This document shows, one piece after another, positions 63,404-64,000 of a stretch of 64,000 nt of DNA. Origin of the DNA: Coemansia sp. RSA 487 (lineage: Eukaryota > Kickxellomycota > Kickxellomycetes > Kickxellales > Kickxellaceae). Every line of letters starts with the position of its first letter. Within the stretch, counting starts at the first letter, position 1. Location: contig JANBRJ010000004.1 of assembly GCA_027577595.1 (NCBI GenBank), positions 1 to 64,000 of the forward strand. Reading direction: 5' to 3'. The translations under genes and the position numbers were made by a program. The notes beneath the pieces are model-generated. The model ran no database searches. It saw nothing but the letters and a program-made list of their open reading frames with translations, and was not told where the DNA came from.

Positions 63404-64000
63404 TGTGCAAGCTCGAGCAAATAAAGCGTATAGTTGTCCGCTCGTGGGAGGCTATATGAGGAGAATACGGAAGAGGATTCAGTCAAAAAAATGTATATAT
63501 TATGGCAGAAAAGGCAGTCGCTGAATAAACTGAATTCAGCAGGCTTTACTGGATGTAGATGGGCGTGGAGTGCTTCAATTTACGACGGTTTGTGTTGTGG
63601 ACATAGACTATTGAATTTTGCAAAGAGATAAAGCAAAGAAGAATGATATACTATCTCACTTGGTGACAGTCCTGAAATGGCCGGCACATGCACCATCATC
63701 AAACATTCAAACTGAACATGGTGGTTGGATTGGTGTTTGATAAGACAGCCTTTCCAACATGTTCCTAAAATGCACTGAGAGCTAATGTCACCGAGTTCAG
63801 CTTTCTGCATTTGAACACGCAATCCTGATCAATGAATGAGCTTACCAGCTAAGCACATCTCAAAATACAATGAAGTATGACGTCGTCTGGGTATCCTATT
63901 GTACACAAGCGCTCCCATGCCTCCATTTATCTTTTTTGCCTGTTCACCAGTTTGAAAACGAACAAGGCATGTAAGCTAGCTAGTGTGAGTGATATTGCCA
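63404..64000. other. Gene-free right edge
   Basis: Upstream region of the SGNH hydrolase. A+T-rich, with only weak ORFs; nothing I can support up to the window end. Confidence 0.45.

Overview
The window is nuclear DNA of a fungus. The evidence is a set of typical fungal housekeeping genes on both strands (HEM12, TIM9, ARF6, LSG1, ARP5, KRS1, RPL26, RPC31, BPL1 with its fungal N-terminal domain), mitochondrial presequences, RNA polymerase II style promoters and GT-AG introns. Most genes have no intron; RPL26, a secreted aspartic protease and a DNA methyltransferase relic do. Few introns, closely packed genes and a DNMT1-like relic would suit an early-diverging lineage such as Kickxellomycotina, but that placement is inference.

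Layout. 0-0.7 kb: 3' end of a Fanzor (eukaryotic TnpB-like RNA-guided nuclease) followed by a tandem palindromic repeat. 1-9.4 kb: aldo/keto reductase, biotin-protein ligase, CLPTM1-family membrane protein, Cdc6-like ATPase, O6-alkylguanine-DNA alkyltransferase. 10-20.2 kb: Hpc2/ubinuclein, mitochondrial bS18, ARF6, uroporphyrinogen decarboxylase, TIM9, LSG1. 21-26.4 kb: a trihelix Myb/SANT protein and ARP5. 26.5-36.4 kb is the accessory part: a decayed Tc1/mariner-like transposase, two tandem secreted histidine acid phosphatases, a DNMT1-like relic that has lost its catalytic core, and a six-exon secreted aspartic protease. 36.6-50.4 kb: HTD2-like dehydratase, arrestin-like protein, RidA, RPC31, TAPT1/EMP65, AlkB-like dioxygenase, and an unrecognised acidic protein. 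50.4-52.5 kb has no gene I can support. 52.5-64 kb: HAD hydrolase, a large disordered protein with a Rap1 C-terminal-like domain, GMPPA-like protein, KRS1, RPL26 and an SGNH/GDSL hydrolase.

There is no operon logic; neighbours mostly have unrelated jobs. Several genes do bear on chromatin and genome maintenance (Hpc2, Cdc6, ARP5, alkyltransferase, AlkB, the Rap1-like protein, the DNMT relic). The most notable parts are the Fanzor 3' end with its possible guide-RNA/right-end region and the methyltransferase relic that keeps BAH domains but not the enzyme.

Several starts were moved to the first ATG, because the longest open frame began at a non-ATG codon.
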